A DNA stretch of 44,535 nt, taken from Bacteroidota bacterium (GTDB lineage: Bacteria > Bacteroidota > Bacteroidia > Chitinophagales > UBA10324). Below the pieces are notes generated by a model. The model saw only the letters and a program-made list of their open reading frames with translations, searched no databases and was not told the origin of the DNA. Of the stretch, positions 8,100 through 16,694 are shown piece by piece (the first letter of the stretch is position 1; each line of letters starts with the position of its first letter). The stretch covers positions 1 to 44,535 of the forward strand of contig JAFDYS010000003.1 in assembly GCA_018267315.1 (NCBI GenBank). Direction: 5' to 3'. The position numbers and the translations under genes are program-made.

Positions 8100-9599
8100 T
8101 TATTCGATTGCAACCTTTATCATTGTCGTTTGTTCGTTCATTGTCAGCCGAACAAAATAAATTCCATCGCTGAATCCGGCACGGTCAAGAGAAAGCTCAT
8201 GATGACCCGCCTCTACCGATGCATCAAGCAATCGGCTTTTTCTTCCGGCAACATCAAGCAACTCAATAATTATATCGCTGCTTTCTACAGTTGAAAATGA
8301 AATGGTAGCCGATGTAGCAATGGGATTGGGAAAAACCTCCAATGAAATTTCTTCTTCCCTTTCATCTTCTAATCTCAATGGTTTAGTGTTAAAGTTTTGC
8401 GTAGCACTCCAGTCAGAGGATATATTATTCACTGCATCGCAAACTGATTTTACTCCCCAATCATATTGTGTGTTTGGCATTAGCCCCGTTAGCTTTTTGA
8501 AATTAGATAGTGCACTGGTTTTTGACCATTGCATAGTTCCTGTTTTGCGATAACGGACGGTATAGGTTTGTGCGCCTGATACAACATTCCAACTAACTCT
8601 TGCAGTGGTTGCTTTGATGTTTGTGGTTGTAAGACCACTGGGTGTTGCGCAATCGGGATTGTACGCCCAGAAATCATTCAAGAGAAAGGAACAAGTGCAG
8701 GTTGAGTCGTAGGTTCTCCCTGTACCAATGTATCCTTTATTTCCGATTGTAAAACCTACGGCATCATGTCTTTCGTTGCCACTAAAGTCAGCTTTCTGAA
8801 TCCATTCATCGGCAATGGGATTATATTCCCACATATCATTTAAAGAATTAAAAAGGGTATCTCTGCCAGTTAAAATATATCCCCGCTCACTAATTGAAAA
8901 ACTAACTGCTCCGGCTCTTGCAGTGCCAGGGAGTGCAGCCTTTTTAAACCACCCATCAGTAACCGGATCATATTCCCATAAGTCGTTAGTAATGCCGTAA
9001 ATGTTGTCTGCTATACCGGTACCAATGTAACCTTTATCACCAATTGAAAAACCTGTGGCCATTGAGCGTGGTTTTCCTTTAAACTCTGCTTTCTCAGTCC
9101 ATGTGTCCATAGCGGGCTCATATTCCCAGAAATCCTTTTTAAACGAACTGCTGGTGTATCCGGTACCGAGATATCCTTTGTCACCAATACTAAATCCAAC
9201 TGCCCATTGTCGTGGAACGCCAGGAAAATCTGCCTTTTGATTCCAGGTATTTGCGACTGGATCGTACTGCCAGAAATCATTTTGTAGCTCACTGGAAAAT
9301 CCACCTAAGCCAGTGCCCACATAGCCGAAGTTACCTATTGAAAATCCTACGGCATTTGTTCTATTTGCTCCTCCACCAAAATTCGCTTTTTGAGTCCATG
9401 TGTCAGTGCTCGGGTCGTATTCCCAAAATGCTTTATCTCCTCCAGTTCCCAAATAACCCTTTTGTCCAATACTAAACCCAATAGCGTTCGCTCTTGATGT
9501 TCCACCAAAGTCAGATTTTTGATTCCACATGTCTTGAGTACGTCCTACGGGAATATTACCCAATATCAATAAAATGAGTAGGAGAACATTTTTTTTCAT
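8100..9599 (-). CDS. six-kelch propeller with Fn3 and T9SS sorting domain (cassette copy 1, second gene)
   Basis: 499 residues from ATG at 9599, which opens a signal peptide (MKKNVLLLILLILGNIPVG...). Fifteen more codons upstream run into the preceding gene and are rejected. Six kelch-like repeats follow, each of the form 'W.QKADF.G..R..AVGFSIG.KGYIGTG....FWEYDP', enough to close a six-bladed propeller. Next comes a fibronectin type III domain starting near CATPSGLTTTNI (about residues 325-415). The last 80 residues (EVFPNPIATSATISF... to ...SDGIYFVRLTMNEQTTMIKVAIE) form a T9SS type A sorting domain. It is paralogous domain for domain to 17717-19228. It is probably secreted or surface-attached; ligand unknown. 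It begins 41 bases after the end of the first cassette gene. Confidence 0.85.
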   Translation of the reverse strand: MKKNVLLLILLILGNIPVGRTQDMWNQKSDFGGTSRANAIGFSIGQKGYLGTGGDKAFWEYDPSTDTWTQKANFGGGANRTNAVGFSIGNFGYVGTGLGGFSSELQNDFWQYDPVANTWNQKADFPGVPRQWAVGFSIGDKGYLGTGYTSSSFKKDFWEYEPAMDTWTEKAEFKGKPRSMATGFSIGDKGYIGTGIADNIYGITNDLWEYDPVTDGWFKKAALPGTARAGAVSFSISERGYILTGRDTLFNSLNDMWEYNPIADEWIQKADFSGNERHDAVGFTIGNKGYIGTGRTYDSTCTCSFLLNDFWAYNPDCATPSGLTTTNIKATTARVSWNVVSGAQTYTVRYRKTGTMQWSKTSALSNFKKLTGLMPNTQYDWGVKSVCDAVNNISSDWSATQNFNTKPLRLEDEREEEISLEVFPNPIATSATISFSTVESSDIIIELLDVAGRKSRLLDASVEAGHHELSLDRAGFSDGIYFVRLTMNEQTTMIKVAIE

Positions 9600-9640
9600 A
9601 GATTGTTTAGTTGGTATGCTTGATTGAGAAATAATTGAGT

Positions 9641-11374
9641 TCATTGTACGGAAAGTTTAGTCTGATACACTTCTCCGTTAATGATTGCTTTAATAAAGTA
9701 AAGTCCTTCTGGCAAATTGTTAACAGGTAAGAACTCTTTAACTATGCCGCCATCAACATTTAATTCAGAGGACGTTAACACCTTGCCTATTTGATCAATA
9801 ACCTGAACATAAATGGCTGCAGTAATATTTATTGAAACCCTGAGTGAGACCTTTGATGATCCATCGGATGGATTAGGATATGCTGTAATTAAGTCCGTGC
9901 TTTTATCACTTATTACCTGCTCCGTTTTAAGCGGACAATCATCAAGATGGAACTTCACAACATAAAAATCTTGCCCTTGACTTAACCGTGTTCCAAACTC
10001 CCCGGCTATTACAAAGTGACCATCCTCTAATTCTATTACGCTGTGCGCTTCGTCATTGTACGCACCTCCGAGTGGTTCTTCCCATACAATTCCCCCTGAG
10101 GTATTTAATTTAATGATCCATGCATCCCGGGTATAGCAGGTGGAACAGCCATTGTTACAGCCAACATCACCACCCTTGGAAGCTGTTGTGCCTACAATAA
10201 GATATTCGTCGTCGCAGGTCTGTAAAATGTCATACGCGTCATCAGGCCGGTCGCCGCCAAAGAATTTTCCCTGGTCGAGTGAACAGGTCGCAACGGTCCA
10301 TACGTTGGTGCCGCCGGTGGCGGTTTTCAATCCCAGCACTTCATGAGTGGCAGCTCCGAAACAAGAGCTGGGATGATGCACACCGGTTCCTACGTAACGG
10401 TAGGTTGATCCTTCCAGGCCTTCAATTATGCTATGGCATCCCTGGTCTCTTTCATAGTCATTAGTTTCATCTCCATAATCCAATTTAAAGACCTGAGACC
10501 CGGAGGGGCTTATTCTAACCTGCATGGCCTGTTGCTGTTCCATGTTGTTTTCGCACGATTCGCAGAATCCCGTAACGATGTAGTCGTCGCCATGTGTTTT
10601 GATAATGCTGCGGGCAAAATCAGAAAAATCTGTTGTACCTCCGGGATTGTCTCCATGATAATTCCGCTCCCATTCGATTGTAAAATCGCTTTTGTTGATT
10701 TTAATCACCCAATAATCGCCTCCTGCATTAATATCACTTACATTAAGCGGCAGGTCTTCCTCCAAGTCTCCATCAATATGGTTTTCGTCTCCTGTGCCGC
10801 CCGCTATTACAAAATAGTCGCCATCCTCAATGATCGAATAGCCGGCATCATTCCCCGAGCTGCCGTATTCGTATTCGGAATCAGCTCCTATTTCATTGCC
10901 ATCCAAATCGAGTTCAACGAGCCATACATTGAAATTTTTTGGACTACCGAAAGTATTGGAACCGATAGTTCCGCAAACGATAATATGGTTGTTGGATGAG
11001 TTTTGCACAACGGAATAGGCAGCATCGTTCTTGCTGTCTCCAAAATACTTCACCCAAATGGGATCAGGATCATTATCCGGATCAATCCGCATAACTACGG
11101 CATCTATTTTATTAGCAGTCTCCGTTTCCGTTTCTCCAACAACAATAAATCCGTTATCCTTCGCAGAACCTGCATCTTCATCATCAATTGGGATGATCTT
11201 CCAGGCGATATCGTTGTTATCAGGTCCAGTACCGAGAGGGTCGTTATTCCATGTAAAAGGCCAATAGCCGGTTGTTACCAGGTTAATTTCATCGAGTGTG
11301 CATGATGATTGTCCATTAACCTTAACTTCCTGAAATATCAAAGGGAGAAAGAGAAGGAGGAGTTTGTATTTCAT
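9641..11374 (-). CDS. T9SS-exported repeat protein with conserved Cys and HHP motifs (cassette copy 1, first gene)
   Basis: 577 residues starting with a signal peptide (MKYKLLLLFLPLIFQEVKVNGQ). The body has repeats of the 'GG..NDAGYSIIE..DYFVIAG.TG' and 'W.K..GD..ND.AYS' kind, as in SBBP/Delta-60-type propellers that track records or fields. Conserved features shared with the paralogue at 19284-21026 are RY(V)xxGVHHP, LDQGKxxGGDxPDxxY, a CxxC-like pair (CESCENN) and VGCNNGCSTC. The C-terminus (LITAYPNPSDGSSKVSL... to ...LPEGLYFIKAIINGEVYQTKLSVQ) is a T9SS sorting domain. No catalytic site was recognised. It is the first gene of a three-gene minus-strand operon; its promoter should be in the 201-base gap shared with the divergent DUF4199 gene. 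Confidence 0.75.
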   Translation of the reverse strand: MKYKLLLLFLPLIFQEVKVNGQSSCTLDEINLVTTGYWPFTWNNDPLGTGPDNNDIAWKIIPIDDEDAGSAKDNGFIVVGETETETANKIDAVVMRIDPDNDPDPIWVKYFGDSKNDAAYSVVQNSSNNHIIVCGTIGSNTFGSPKNFNVWLVELDLDGNEIGADSEYEYGSSGNDAGYSIIEDGDYFVIAGGTGDENHIDGDLEEDLPLNVSDINAGGDYWVIKINKSDFTIEWERNYHGDNPGGTTDFSDFARSIIKTHGDDYIVTGFCESCENNMEQQQAMQVRISPSGSQVFKLDYGDETNDYERDQGCHSIIEGLEGSTYRYVGTGVHHPSSCFGAATHEVLGLKTATGGTNVWTVATCSLDQGKFFGGDRPDDAYDILQTCDDEYLIVGTTASKGGDVGCNNGCSTCYTRDAWIIKLNTSGGIVWEEPLGGAYNDEAHSVIELEDGHFVIAGEFGTRLSQGQDFYVVKFHLDDCPLKTEQVISDKSTDLITAYPNPSDGSSKVSLRVSINITAAIYVQVIDQIGKVLTSSELNVDGGIVKEFLPVNNLPEGLYFIKAIINGEVYQTKLSVQ

Positions 11375-11506
11375 GGGTTGTGTTTAGGAAGGTGGTTGAC
11401 TGAATTAGAGATTCGAATTTACCATATTTATTCAATTAAAGTACAAGATAAACTGATATGTCTCACCGGATTATTCCTCCAAAAGTGTGATCTTTCGCAG
11501 AGGAAG

Positions 11507-11547
11507 GTGAAAATCATCCTTTCGGGTGAATGATTTTTTGATTCACC
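11507..11547. other. two overlapping, mutually exclusive hairpins in a divergent intergenic region
   Basis: AAAATCAT at 11510-11517 pairs perfectly with ATGATTTT at 11530-11537. GGTGAAT at 11525-11531 pairs with ATTCACC at 11541-11547. Because both stems use bases 11530-11531, only one can form fully at a time. The site is about 30-60 bases before the DUF4199 gene start and some 135-165 bases upstream of the first cassette gene on the other strand. It could be an operator, an attenuator-like leader, or chance in AT-rich DNA. Confidence 0.3.
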
Positions 11548-11575
11548 TATCTTCATTTGCCGAAAAAATAAACTC

Positions 11576-12112
11576 ATGAAAAAGACCATTCTCGTTTACG
11601 GACTTATTTCCGGCGCCATTGCCGCCGTGCTCATGTTCGGCACAGTAACGCTGGCTAATAAAACCTCGGAACACAGCGAGATCGTCGGCTATGCCGGCAT
11701 CATCCTCTCCTTCACGCTCGTGTTTTTCGGAATCAAATCATACCGCGACCGCATCGGCAACGGTTCGATTACGTTCGGTAAAGCATTTACCATCGGCATC
11801 CTGATTGCCCTGATCTCATCGGCCTGTTATGTGATTGCCTGGCTGATTGTGTATTACAACTTCTACCCCGACTTTATGGATAATTACGCAGCTCATGCCA
11901 TTGAGAAACTGAAAGCCAGCGGCGCTTCACAGGAGAAGATTGAAGCCACGATGAAACAGATGGATCAATACAAGGAAATGTATAAGAACCCGGTAATGGT
12001 GGCCGCACTCACGTTCATGGAACCGCTTCCGGTGGGACTGATCATCACACTTATTTCATCGTTTGTTCTGAAAAGGAAGAAGGATGGCGGGGCCGATGCA
12101 GCCACGGCGTAA
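11576..12112 (+). CDS. DUF4199 domain-containing membrane protein
   Basis: 178 residues. Four hydrophobic segments are seen: about residues 5-25, 38-55 (GYAGIILSFTLVFFGIKSYRD), 70-95 (the FGKAFTIGILIALISSACYV stretch) and 142-165, ending in a basic tail. The 'GxISGAIAAVLMF', 'FFGIKSYRD...GSITFGKAF' and 'NPxMVAALTFMEPLPVGLIITL' stretches match DUF4199, a Bacteroidetes inner-membrane family of unknown function. A loop rich in Lys and Glu between the last two helices probably faces outward. The ATG at 11576 is preceded by an A-rich tract typical of Bacteroidetes starts. It is divergent from cassette 1 and followed 74 bases later by the DUF1801-like gene in the same direction. Confidence 0.85.
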   Translation: MKKTILVYGLISGAIAAVLMFGTVTLANKTSEHSEIVGYAGIILSFTLVFFGIKSYRDRIGNGSITFGKAFTIGILIALISSACYVIAWLIVYYNFYPDFMDNYAAHAIEKLKASGASQEKIEATMKQMDQYKEMYKNPVMVAALTFMEPLPVGLIITLISSFVLKRKKDGGADAATA

Positions 12113-12186
12113 AAGGTGACCTGCTTTTTCGCGACACTTGCGTGCTGCTTTGAATGATTTTATTTTTCGCACCCAACTTCTTATGT

Positions 12187-12579
12187 ATGCCCCTAGCCAC
12201 TGAAACCAAAACGGTCATTTTCGATTTGCTCAAACGGGTGATGGAAGATTATTGTCCGCCACTGGTGGTTAAGAAAAAGTCGAAGGATGCCATTGAAGTG
12301 ATCGGAAATGTGCCGACCCCGTATGGTTATAAAAAAGTAATAGTGCCGGGGATGTATTTCGCCTCGGCGCTCATCCGCAAGGACAATGTGAGCTTCTACT
12401 TTTTCCCGATCTATGGCGCGCCGAAGGAGTTTGAGAAACTTGCACCCAATGCGATGAAATGCCTGGATGGCAAAACGTGCTTTCATTTTAAAAAAGAAGA
12501 GCAGGCAGTGGAGCAAGAAATACGTGCATTGTTCAATCAAGGCATAGCCGTGTATAAGAAGCAGGGATGGGTGAAATGA
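12187..12579 (+). CDS. DUF1801 (YdhG-like) family protein
   Basis: A 130-residue soluble protein from ATG at 12187. Eleven further in-frame codons upstream (from 12154) are AT-rich and hydrophobic, and I judge them non-coding. The sequence PGMYFASALIRKDNVSFYFF, then CLDGKTCFHFKK and a C-terminal NQGIAVYKKQGWV, gives the pattern of the DUF1801/YdhG fold (alpha/beta, related to the YjbR-like and iron-chaperone Fra-like small proteins). The family has no established reaction. There is no signal peptide and no membrane segment. It sits between two membrane protein genes on the same strand with short gaps, so they may share a transcript. Confidence 0.75.
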   Translation: MPLATETKTVIFDLLKRVMEDYCPPLVVKKKSKDAIEVIGNVPTPYGYKKVIVPGMYFASALIRKDNVSFYFFPIYGAPKEFEKLAPNAMKCLDGKTCFHFKKEEQAVEQEIRALFNQGIAVYKKQGWVK

Positions 12580-12625
12580 ACCTTTTCTTTTTTCATTTGC
12601 TTTATTGCTGCCAAATGGAATTTGC

Positions 12626-13207
12626 ATGAACAGAAACCGGCTCGAAGCATTCAGCGACGGCGTGATCGCCATCATTATCACCATTATGGTTTTGGAACTG
12701 AAAGTTCCCCATGGCAATGAATGGAAAGACCTTTGGAAGCTGTTTCATGTTTTTGAAGGGTATGTGCTGAGTTTTGTTTTCATCGCCATCTATTGGGTGA
12801 ATCATCATCACCTCATTCATGCAGCGCACCGGGTTACGGGCTACATTCTCTGGGCAAACATTCACCTGCTCTTCTGGTTGTCACTGATTCCGTTCGCTAC
12901 GGCGTGGATGGGAGAAAATAATTTTGAAGGCGCACCGGTGGCGACCTATGCGGTAGTTCTCATCCTCTGCGGTTTCGCGTATAACATTTTGCAGCGGCTG
13001 ATCGCTGCCGACATTGCGGATGATTCTCCTTACCACCTGGCGATGAAGAAGCAGAATGTGAAGGGAATTTTTTCTCTGGTGGGTTATTCACTGGCCGCGG
13101 CGGTGGCGATGTTTATGCCGGTGATTTCTGAAATCCTTTTCGTGCTGATTGCCGTGATGTGGTTTCTGCCGGACCGCAATATTGAACGGGCCACGCACAA
13201 AGAGTAA
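12626..13207 (+). CDS. TMEM175-family (DUF1211) potassium channel-like protein
   Basis: A 193-residue membrane protein with about six hydrophobic segments. The first helix has RLEAFSDGVIAIIITIMVLEL, containing the FSDG motif and pore-lining Ile residues that define TMEM175. Bacterial members have a single six-helix repeat and form tetrameric K+-conducting channels, and this length fits. WVNHHHLIHAAH in the next segments matches the family's conserved W..H.... pattern. A frame extends to a TTG at 12605, but the ATG at 12626 directly precedes the conserved Arg-Leu-Glu-Ala-Phe. It ends 12 bases before the convergent sulfotransferase gene. Confidence 0.85.
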   Translation: MNRNRLEAFSDGVIAIIITIMVLELKVPHGNEWKDLWKLFHVFEGYVLSFVFIAIYWVNHHHLIHAAHRVTGYILWANIHLLFWLSLIPFATAWMGENNFEGAPVATYAVVLILCGFAYNILQRLIAADIADDSPYHLAMKKQNVKGIFSLVGYSLAAAVAMFMPVISEILFVLIAVMWFLPDRNIERATHKE

Positions 13208-13219
13208 GCGCCCCGCCAC

Positions 13220-13873
13220 TCACAGTTTCCTTGCAATAAATTCTTTCGTTGTGTTTGAATGAGGAAAGGGTTTGGAAGGAACCGGCACATTCAGGAAAGT
13301 GCAGAGCGGATACCATCCCTGCTTCACGTCATAAACCAGTAATTGATTGGCGGGCACGAAGTCAATCACGCTTTGATTCCATTCATTGAAGAAGCGGAGA
13401 ACCGAAGTTTTGTCTTCGAACCCGTTGGGGAAAAACTCTTTAAGGTATCCGCCTACAAATTTGAAGAGTTCCAGTTGCTGCCGTAATTTGGGATTAAACG
13501 GAAGCCGCACGGCTGTGGAAGCAATTTCGCCGAATGAAGGTTTTGATTTTTTAATGATTGTATCGTTGAAACTCTTGTACCAGCTATCCGGATCACGCAC
13601 GGTGAGAATCACTTTTGCATCTGGGTACTGCTTCATAAAAATCTTGTAGTGGTAGTAGGTGGGAATGTCAACCGATGATTGATACCCTGTGAAAAAGGAA
13701 TCCCAATCGAGGTTGTTTCCTGCTTTCAGGTTTTTCCAGAAAGTCACCTGCTCCGGGTTACTGATCAGGTTATCCATGTGATAGCATTTGCCGAAACCAA
13801 GTTCTTCAAGTGCAAGTTTAAGCGAGTGCGTTCCTGTGCGGCCGATTCCGGCGCCGATGATTTGGAGAGGCAT
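13220..13873 (-). CDS. Sulfotransfer_4-type sulfotransferase family protein
   Basis: 217 residues, cytosolic. The N-terminal P-loop-like PAPS-binding segment is GAGIGRTGTHSLKLALEELG (about residues 7-26), where sulfate-donor phosphate contacts are expected. The 3'-phosphate motif follows as VILTVRDPDSWYKSF (about residues 89-103). This combination matches the short sulfotransferase family that includes NAD-dependent-epimerase-annotated and aryl-type relatives. The acceptor cannot be named. It lies 42 bases downstream of the TMTC-like glycosyltransferase gene on the same strand, so a glycan or glycoprotein acceptor is possible. PAPS could come from cysC-sat at 22286-24097. A second, longer sulfotransferase is at 39381. 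Confidence 0.8.
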   Translation of the reverse strand: MPLQIIGAGIGRTGTHSLKLALEELGFGKCYHMDNLISNPEQVTFWKNLKAGNNLDWDSFFTGYQSSVDIPTYYHYKIFMKQYPDAKVILTVRDPDSWYKSFNDTIIKKSKPSFGEIASTAVRLPFNPKLRQQLELFKFVGGYLKEFFPNGFEDKTSVLRFFNEWNQSVIDFVPANQLLVYDVKQGWYPLCTFLNVPVPSKPFPHSNTTKEFIARKL

Positions 13874-13915
13874 GTTTACAGTATGAATTTTAACGACTAA
13901 GATAATTGCAGGTGG

Positions 13916-15739
13916 CTAATTCGAAGGAATGGTTTTTCCAAAGCGCATGGCTACGGCATGGTCGCGGTTAGCTGCCGCTGTATCTCCGAGTGCACGGTAT
14001 GCCTGGGCCCGGTAGAGATAGGCATCTCCGTTATTGCCATTAAGTTCAAGTTGCCTGGAATAGGCATTCACACATTCACGGTATTTTCCTGTATTCAGCA
14101 ACGCGAAGCCCAGCATGCCAAATCCCTTGTCGTTTGCCGGATTTATCTGTACACCTTTCTGCGCTTCCACTGCAGCTTGATCATATTGGCCTAAACCGAG
14201 GTACGTGATGGCACAGTTGAAATGTGCATTGGCATTGGTGCTGTCCAGTTGAATTGCGCGTTGATAGGCCCATAGTGCGCTATCAAGATTTTTCCGCATG
14301 GCGTACACATTACCGAGATTGCTGTAAACTTTCGATTCGGAAGTGCCCATGCGAAGCAGTGTCATGTAGTCAGCATATGCTTTATCAGTTTGGTTGGTTT
14401 GGCCATAATAATTGCCGCGGTTGCGGTATGCCGTTTCTACTTTCATCGGGTACTTACTGATGACATCTGACCAAAGTGTTTCACTGTTTTTCCAAACCAT
14501 GCACCGCGCTCTTGTTTGAGGAACCAGTACGATTGAAAAAATGGCCATCATGGCCAGGGATGCCGCTATTTCACTGATATTTCTTTTTTTCAGGAACCAG
14601 GAATGGAGATACCAGCCCGCGAGAAAAGCAGGCCCGGTGTAAGCCAGATAACTATAGCGGTCGGCCATAATCGCATTGCCCACTGAGATGAATTGAAGCA
14701 CCAGCGCCACCGTCAGCAGGTAGAACAGCATACCGGTGACATAAGCCCTTTCTTTTTTCAATAACCAGATGGAAGCGATGAGCATGATGAATAAAACAGG
14801 CATAGCATAGTATGCCACGGGAAGCATCCCTTGATCATTGAGTGAAGGATAAGGATAAAAAGCCGAGAGGTTGACCGGCACAAAAAACCGGAAGAGGTAC
14901 ATCATGGCTCCGTAACAGGCAAACAACATTCGCTGCGCCAGGGTAAATGTTGACAGGTCAGCCACGGCGCCTGCGGATTGTATGCGAAAAGCTAAAACAC
15001 CAATTATAAGTGAGATCGCGAGAAAAGGGATTTTCTCGGTGAAGATCCGCGAAGTGATTTTCCTGTTACTGAAGAAATCTATCAAGAGGAGCAAGAGGGG
15101 AAATACCACCGCCATCGCCTTTGACAGGCAGGATGCAATAAACAAGGTGAGTGCGGCAGCGTACCAAAACCAGTTTTTAGTTTCAGCATAGCGCAAATAA
15201 CAGATCAGGGCGGGGATAAGAAAAAATACATACAGCACATCCTTGCGTTCACTAATCCACGCTACACTTTCAACATGCATGGGATGGATGCCAAATATCA
15301 GAGCGGAAAAGGAAGCAATAAATGTATTGTCCCGGGTAAGCAGGAAGATGAAAAGAAAAATCATGAGGGTGTTCAATACATGCAGCCATACGTTAGTGAG
15401 GTGGTAGCTGTATGGATTCAGTTCCGCAGTCCGGTAGTTCCATTTTAACGTGAGTATGGTCAGCGGATGATAGTTGAGTGAAACGGGGGTACTGAAAATT
15501 TCACGGAGTCCGGCGTCTTTTGTTGTAACCAGGGGATTATTCTTTACATAAGTTTCATCATCCCAGTTAGTAAAATCATTATTGAGTGCAGGTGCGAAAG
15601 CCATCCAGGTAATAACGGCAATCAGAAATGCCATGGCGGCCGGAGCCCAAAAGGCCTTGCGCGGTGCATTCATTCCTTTTGCCCGCCTGTCAGGATTTGT
15701 AGGGCGGCTGCGGTGAACTGGCTTCTTCTTTGTAACCAT
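13916..15739 (-). CDS. TMTC-like integral membrane glycosyltransferase with C-terminal TPR repeats
   Basis: 607 residues. After a basic N-terminus (KKKPVHRSRPTNPDRRAKG) come roughly ten to twelve membrane segments up to about residue 420, then at least four tetratricopeptide repeats (for example AYADYMTLLRMGTSESKVYS and ALWAYQRAIQLDSTNANAHFN). The first periplasmic loop contains FTNWDDETYVKNNPLV and YHPLTILTLKWNY, the acidic/His-rich pattern of the TMTC / GT-C class that uses lipid-linked sugars. The family includes protein O-mannosyltransferases in animals; the bacterial substrate is unknown. The TPRs probably face the periplasm and bind acceptor proteins. It is 65 bases after the AlkD-like gene and 42 bases before a sulfotransferase gene. 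Confidence 0.8.
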   Translation of the reverse strand: MVTKKKPVHRSRPTNPDRRAKGMNAPRKAFWAPAAMAFLIAVITWMAFAPALNNDFTNWDDETYVKNNPLVTTKDAGLREIFSTPVSLNYHPLTILTLKWNYRTAELNPYSYHLTNVWLHVLNTLMIFLFIFLLTRDNTFIASFSALIFGIHPMHVESVAWISERKDVLYVFFLIPALICYLRYAETKNWFWYAAALTLFIASCLSKAMAVVFPLLLLLIDFFSNRKITSRIFTEKIPFLAISLIIGVLAFRIQSAGAVADLSTFTLAQRMLFACYGAMMYLFRFFVPVNLSAFYPYPSLNDQGMLPVAYYAMPVLFIMLIASIWLLKKERAYVTGMLFYLLTVALVLQFISVGNAIMADRYSYLAYTGPAFLAGWYLHSWFLKKRNISEIAASLAMMAIFSIVLVPQTRARCMVWKNSETLWSDVISKYPMKVETAYRNRGNYYGQTNQTDKAYADYMTLLRMGTSESKVYSNLGNVYAMRKNLDSALWAYQRAIQLDSTNANAHFNCAITYLGLGQYDQAAVEAQKGVQINPANDKGFGMLGFALLNTGKYRECVNAYSRQLELNGNNGDAYLYRAQAYRALGDTAAANRDHAVAMRFGKTIPSN

Positions 15740-15804
15740 GCGTGGAAGATGATTACGTGCTATTGATTATTCGGTTTCATGTTTCATCTATCGCAGCTCA
15801 CGTA

Positions 15805-16497
15805 TCAAATTCCAATGGAACGGATCCTTCCGGCCTTCTGATAGTTCTCCAATTCGCGTATAGCGTCACCTGCGATCCAGCGGGAGGAGGCATCGCCTTT
15901 CTTTTGAATTTGCTTCGCTGCGGTAATGGCTTTTGTGCAGAGGCGACCATTCCGTTTTCCAATTTGTCGCAGCGCCCAGTTGATGGCCTTCTTCACGAAG
16001 TTGCGTTCATCGTGTGATTCGGCGATGATGCGCGGAAAGAATTGTTCAAACTTTTTGTCTTCTGATTTCTTATCGTGAATGGCCAGCGTAGCCATCATGG
16101 CAAAGCCGGCACGCTTCTCGAATTCTTTTTTTCGTTTCGTCCACTCAATTGCTTTTTCGTATGCAAAAGGCGTCTTGTCGAATAAGGTTCCGCAACAGTT
16201 GTCAACGATATCCCACGAATCGAAATCTTTCAGCCATTGTTCCATCAATTTTTCCGAAAACGCTTTGGGATCGGCAATGAAGATGGCGATATGCTTTGCT
16301 TCGTGAATGCCGGTATTCCATAGTTGTTGGGCCAGCGGCTGGTTGCGGCCGATTTGTTTGGCCAGTTTTCTCAGATCAGGCGTTTTAATGGCGCCTAGAC
16401 TTTTAGATGCAGTAATGCCGAAATGATAAGGCGCATCATCCTGGGCAGCAGATACCAGTTTCTTTAGCTCCTGTAGTGTGGTTTCAACCGTGTGCAT
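15805..16497 (-). CDS. AlkD-like DNA alkylation repair protein
   Basis: 230 residues, cytosolic and all-helical, built of HEAT-like repeats. SKSLGAIKTPDLRKLAKQIG at the start, HEAKHIAIFIADP, then FDSWDIVDNCCG and EFEKRAGFAMMATLAIHD are characteristic of the AlkD/AlkC DNA-glycosylase-like family, which removes bulky alkyl-purines without base flipping. The Trp and Asp in DSWDIVD correspond to the conserved aromatic/acidic surface of the family. The ATG at 16497 gives normal length. It is separated by 197 bases from the Ycf48-like gene upstream and followed after 65 bases by the TMTC-like gene. No LexA-like box was seen. Confidence 0.85.
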   Translation of the reverse strand: MHTVETTLQELKKLVSAAQDDAPYHFGITASKSLGAIKTPDLRKLAKQIGRNQPLAQQLWNTGIHEAKHIAIFIADPKAFSEKLMEQWLKDFDSWDIVDNCCGTLFDKTPFAYEKAIEWTKRKKEFEKRAGFAMMATLAIHDKKSEDKKFEQFFPRIIAESHDERNFVKKAINWALRQIGKRNGRLCTKAITAAKQIQKKGDASSRWIAGDAIRELENYQKAGRIRSIGI

Positions 16498-16694
16498 GAT
16501 GATGAAATGTTCGGCACCTTTAAATTCTTCTGGCTCAGAATCAGTTTTTCCGTTTCAGCAAGAAACACCTGCTTCGCAAGATCAATCTGTGACATCTGGT
16601 TTTGATAGGGTGAAAAACTTATTCGATAGCGAAACTTAAATACCCAAATGACGAAACCGAAATTATTATTCCTCAACAATTCCTGCAATCGGTT

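Noticed and set aside
10433..10999. 188-codon plus-strand frame
   Set aside because: Antisense to the first gene of cassette copy 1, which has a signal peptide, paralogue and T9SS end.
12193..12717. 174-codon minus-strand frame across two genes
   Set aside because: Runs over the DUF1801-like gene and the start of the TMEM175-like gene in antisense; no motif.
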